Assembly (NCBI RefSeq): GCF_009730915.1
Contig: NC_052474.1
Span: 8,777,501 to 8,841,500 of the forward strand
DNA from: Dioscorea cayenensis subsp. rotundata
Taxonomy: Eukaryota > Streptophyta > Magnoliopsida > Dioscoreales > Dioscoreaceae
Reading direction: 5' to 3'
Length of the DNA stretch: 64,000 bases
The notes beneath the pieces are model-generated. The model did not search any database. It was not told the DNA's origin and worked only from the letters and a program-made list of their open reading frames with translations. Numbering within the stretch: the stretch's first letter is position 1; each line of letters starts with the position of its first letter. Positions 61,201 to 64,000 of the stretch are shown piece by piece. Made by a program: the position numbers and the translations under genes.

Positions 61201-61527
61201 GGCAGTGCAGTCAAACTTATTGTCGATGATGCATGTGTTGAAAACATCAGAGATGAAATGCAAGATCAGAAGAGTGAAGTTAAAGTGAAAACTTCAAAGC
61301 AAGGAAGTGGGAAATTAGGACACATTAAGAGTTCACTGGGCAGGAAGAGTTCAAAGAAATTGACAGAAGAAGCTGTTGATATGGCTGATAATGATAGTTC
61401 TCATGGTGGTATAAATTCATCAAATGATTCAATGAAACATCCATTTGTGGTTGAAGGTGCCTCCATTGATGCTACTTCATTGTGTGCTCATGATGAGAAA
61501 TCTGGGAATAATGTGGATGAAATTTAG
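55295..61527 (+). CDS. SMP- and C2-domain lipid-transfer protein (NTMC2T6 type)
   Basis: Twelve exons (55295-55420, 56753-56827, 56997-57140, 57613-57708, 57793-57924, 58204-58356, 58449-58490, 58750-58798, 59632-59724, 59842-60025, 60201-60322, 60665-61527) encode 692 residues. An N-terminal membrane anchor (VALVLLALWIFAYLGLFHPV) precedes an SMP domain of about residues 68-270 (ESVRWLNHAVAKIWP, DDHLVLELGMSFLSADDMSA, VKFLRHWPFIGRVRV, LPGIAGWLDKILAVAFEQTL). One C2 domain follows (KVEILEANDMKPSDLNGLAD, TLSPKWMEEFKIPI, LEVRDKDHIFDDLLG) with the Asp residues for calcium/lipid binding largely present. A 290-residue Ser/Lys-rich disordered tail is encoded by the last exon. The layout matches Arabidopsis At1g53590/At3g14590 (NTMC2T6.1/6.2), tricalbin/E-Syt-like proteins that tether endomembranes and move lipids. 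Intron 1 contains a SINE and a duplication. Confidence 0.94.
55441..56069. repeat. ~300-bp tandem duplication in intron 1 of the SMP-C2 gene
   Basis: Copy 1 (55441-55760) and copy 2 (55776-56069) share almost all sequence, from cttgtttttgttct to gccaaagccatccggttt. Copy 1 has an expanded (GT)n (55471-55496) absent in copy 2. Copy 1 ends with the first 18 bp of the SINE that stands complete after copy 2. Confidence 0.93.
56052..56241 (+). mobile_element. tRNA-derived SINE in intron 1
   Basis: A 190-bp element flanked by a perfect 16-bp duplication AGATGTTAGACTTCCT (56036-56051, 56242-56257). It has an A-box-like gggtggttagcagcacc and a B-box gagttcgaatccc, and ends in aaaataaataagag. Same orientation as the gene. 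The RNA polymerase III boxes and the long duplication identify it as a SINE. Confidence 0.88.
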
Positions 61528-62533
61528 AGAATGTAATGTTCTTTTGGAATTTATGTTCTGTAAATTGTGTAATTTTGCTTACTCTTGTTGATGTTGATCT
61601 TGTCTTTTGGTAAATGTATCTGTTTCAGAATATAGAATCTATAAATATTTACTGAATGCTGTTCAATTGTGTGAGCCCTCCTTGGAATCAAAATTCATGT
61701 TTTTTTTTCTGCAGTGGAAATATTCTGTTAGATTCTGTTTTAAAATATTGAAAATTTTAGTTTACATAATCTTAAAAAAATTGCATCTAAAATAACTTTT
61801 GAAGGTGAGGAACATTTCCTTCACTCGCCCGAAGGCATATAAAAATATAATCAAATACTTATATATATGAAATACCTACCTTTCAAAGTGTTTATATGTA
61901 ATAAAAACTAAAAAATAAAAGAATCTAATTTATGTTGTATGTAAACAATGCCTACTTAAGGTAATATAATCTATATCCGAATGCTTCTTTTACTCGGGGG
62001 TTTAGTTCTCTTGTCTTTTTTTTTCTCATGTTTTTTTATAATAAATTTATAATTTATCTATTTTATTAAAAAAAATAATTGATGTTTATTAAATTGATAT
62101 AAATACTTAAGTTTATAGTTAACTTGTATATAAATAATGTTATACTAATATTTATGCCGGCACTAACATGTCGGCTTTATGAATATTTTTATTTTTCTTA
62201 GTAATTTTAATTATGTCATTTTAATGATCTAGGTGTAGTATTTCTATTTATTTACATATTTATATATAATCTTATTTATTGTTTATTATTAAAAACTAAT
62301 AAGAATTACGATTTTACATGTTTATTTTTTTTTCTTTTGTTAAGCACAATATATAAAGTAAATACATTGGATAAATCTAATAAAACAATAATCAATGATA
62401 TAATATAAAAAAATGAAAAACAAAAAAATTATAAATATGTGTATGTATGGAAACCAATAAATCTATTTAATTCTTTTATTATTTTAAAACAATAAAAAAA
62501 TAAAAATAAAAATAAAAATGTTATTGTTAATAA

Positions 62534-62536
<3 letters not shown>
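61528..62536. other. 3' UTR of the SMP-C2 gene and AT-rich spacer
   Basis: About 200 bp of probable 3' UTR is followed by AT-rich DNA without recognisable genes or element ends. Confidence 0.5.
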
Positions 62537-62569
<33 letters not shown>

Positions 62570-63787
62570 GTGTGTATTAAAGGATCAATCCTCTGTGAAA
62601 CGTCCATAGATTATTAATCTATGCACATTGATTTGGATCGTTGGATTAATATCCAACGATTTCTTGATTATGAGTAAATAATAATTATTGTGGTACACAG
62701 TTATAAGTGGGATAAATAGTATTCAGAATACTGTGTTTATAAATGTTAAAAAGTGGGATGCACAATAATTTAATTTTAACCGTTGAATTAATTATTCACA
62801 CAGTAACTAAACAAATCACAATCATTGAACCCTATTCCTATTATCACCTATAGTTAAAAAATATAAAAACTAAAACAACCATGTTACTGCTTGTGAATGT
62901 TTACGGACGACCATAGAAACCCTTTTTTCATATATGTTATTGTTAGTAAGCATATATATAGGCTGAGTATTCTATGGACGTCCTAATATATCAACTCTAA
63001 GCAAGTTGAATGTTAACCCTTAGATCAAAAGCTAACGGTGTGGATCGTTCAGATGCATAGTATTACCATACTTATAAATAGTAGCATAGTGAAAAATGTA
63101 ATACATAGTATTTTGATATGAACCGTAGATCTTAATCGCAATAGTGATTGAATCAATCTCAGTCGTCCAATTTGATTTTTACTAGACCTACAGTGGGGAG
63201 AGGAAAAACCTAAATTAAGACCAAGGGACAAATAAACAACTCAATCGGACAAGATACAATGCTCAGATACTGTTACTGTTCATGCACATGTTTGTTCTAT
63301 CTCTCTTTACCTTTTCAAAGTCTGGGGACATTCATGTGAACGTCCCCAGATGATCTTTCTTCATATATATATATATATATATATTGAGAAACATCAACTG
63401 CGGACGTTTACAGAAGGTCAGCAGTTGAGCACGATACTAATTGAAAATGCTACAGTGTGTACTAATGAGGGTTTAGTAGGGTTCATTAGGGTTTGTTTAG
63501 TTTTATATTTAGGTTTTTGGTTTTTCTGTAGATCTAGTAGAAATAGGGTTTAACGGTTGAGATTTGTTCAGTTACTAACTGAATTTGATTGAACGAGTTG
63601 AGATCAAAATGTTAGAAATAGTCAAAGAGCTGTCTGTGAACGTTTCACCATCCTGCTATATTGTAGGAGTTAGTTACTGTATTCCTCTCTCATGTAGCTT
63701 TTATGTAGCTTTTCAGTTATATTCTTTCCTTCTTCCTCTATTGTTGATTCAGTTGTAATCTCTACTATATATATATATATATATATA
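62537..63787. repeat. Cluster of TA-microsatellite-bounded cassettes
   Basis: (TA)n tracts at 62537-62567, 62951-62961, 63364-63384 and 63766-63787 separate blocks of 350-400 bp. Block edges share phrases around an ACGT core: ctctgtgaaacgtccatag (62589), gtgaatgtttacggacgacc (62894), tctatggacgtcctaat (62970), gtgaacgtccccagatg (63336), tgcggacgtttacagaa (63398) and ctgtgaacgtttcacc (63634). This suggests related small elements that insert in TA repeats. Superfamily not assigned. Confidence 0.5.
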
Positions 63788-63834
63788 ATCAAACCCCACT
63801 AAGTAGTGTGTGGCATTATTTTCATTTTATTATA
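63662..63834 (+). mobile_element. Ty1/copia 5' LTR (short), left edge uncertain
   Basis: A short LTR is placed directly upstream of the primer-binding site. Possible TG starts are 63662 (tgtaggagttagttactg) or 63610 (tgttagaaatagtc). It contains a TA tract (63766-63787). The 3' edge lies shortly before the primer-binding site. Short LTRs fit Ale-like copia lineages. Confidence 0.5.
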
Positions 63835-63847
63835 TGGTACTATAGCC
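63835..63847 (+). other. Copia primer-binding site
   Basis: TGGTACTATAGCC follows tatta and differs at a few positions from TGGTATCAGAGC, the initiator-tRNA-Met complementary site of most plant Ty1/copia elements. Confidence 0.6.
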
Positions 63848-63859
63848 AATCCAAATACA

Positions 63860-64000
63860 ATGTCCTCTAGTTCATCAGCCACTGGCTCTCCCTTCTCTTC
63901 TGGCCTTCTTCTTCCTACTCCCTCCTTCAACCACTTCATCAATGTCAAACTCAACCGAGACAAATATCTCTTGTGGAAAACTCAGATTGTTCCCTACCTC
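63860..64000 (+). CDS. Ty1/copia gag N-terminus (truncated by window end)
   Basis: Forty-seven codons are open to the right edge. A Ser/Pro-rich start (MSSSSSATGSPFSSGLLLPT) leads into FINVKLNRDKYLLWKTQIVP, the conserved N(V/I)KL.R.NYLLWK motif of plant copia gag (retrotran_gag_3). The frame is uninterrupted as far as visible, so a complete element may lie to the right. No other copia gene is within the window. Confidence 0.88.
   Translation, partial: MSSSSSATGSPFSSGLLLPTPSFNHFINVKLNRDKYLLWKTQIVPYL

Noticed and set aside
63049..63231. Minus-strand open frame of 60 codons among the TA cassettes
   Set aside because: No motif or coding bias; consistent with chance in AT-rich repeat DNA.

Overview
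This is a 64 kb piece of an AT-rich angiosperm nuclear genome. The genes have introns with GT-AG borders, and include plastid- and mitochondrion-targeted proteins, a PPR protein, a family 1 UDP-glycosyltransferase and many plant transposon families. One GC-rich, intronless gene sits among AT-rich, intron-rich ones, and there is a short TTAGGG-type repeat. Both would fit a non-grass monocot, but neither proves it.

Positions 1-26,100 form a gene island, mostly on the minus strand: the 5' part of urease accessory GTPase ureG (runs off the left edge), a small plastid membrane protein (+), a PLS-class PPR protein (-), a cytochrome b561-type membrane protein (-), a 15-exon 3-hydroxyisobutyryl-CoA hydrolase-like gene (-), a 9-exon mitochondrial persulfide dioxygenase gene (ETHE1 type, -) and a UGT73-like glycosyltransferase (-) with a one-base C-terminal frameshift. 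I rebuilt exon structures by following reading frames and splice sites by eye.

Positions 26,300-50,330 are transposon-dominated. Two large Mutator-like elements (MULEs) lie side by side. The first (about 26.3-35.2 kb) pairs a decayed MuDR transposase (-) with a decayed plant-mobile-domain (MAIN-like) gene (+) and has a different tandem array inside each end. The second (about 36.6-45.2 kb) pairs a decayed transposase (+) with a decayed ULP1-type C48 protease gene (-), as in KAONASHI elements. Three hAT-type non-autonomous elements with 8-bp target duplications have landed in this region. Next comes a probable LTR invaded by a PIF/Harbinger-like element with TAA duplications, which was itself invaded by a hAT element and by a long-inverted-repeat MULE with a perfect 9-bp duplication.

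Positions 50,330-64,000 hold MITEs (Stowaway and Mutator-like), a 43-bp tandem array with tRNA A-box-like units, and a complete 12-exon SMP/C2 lipid-transfer protein gene of the NTMC2T6 type (+). Its first intron carries a SINE and a partial duplication that shows the order of events. After it come several cassettes bounded by TA microsatellites, and at the right edge the start of a Ty1/copia element (LTR, primer-binding site, first 47 gag codons).

The host genes belong to unrelated pathways (urea nitrogen, organelle RNA processing, valine/fatty acid breakdown, sulfide detoxification, glycosylation, membrane contact sites). Their neighbourhood does not suggest a functional cluster.
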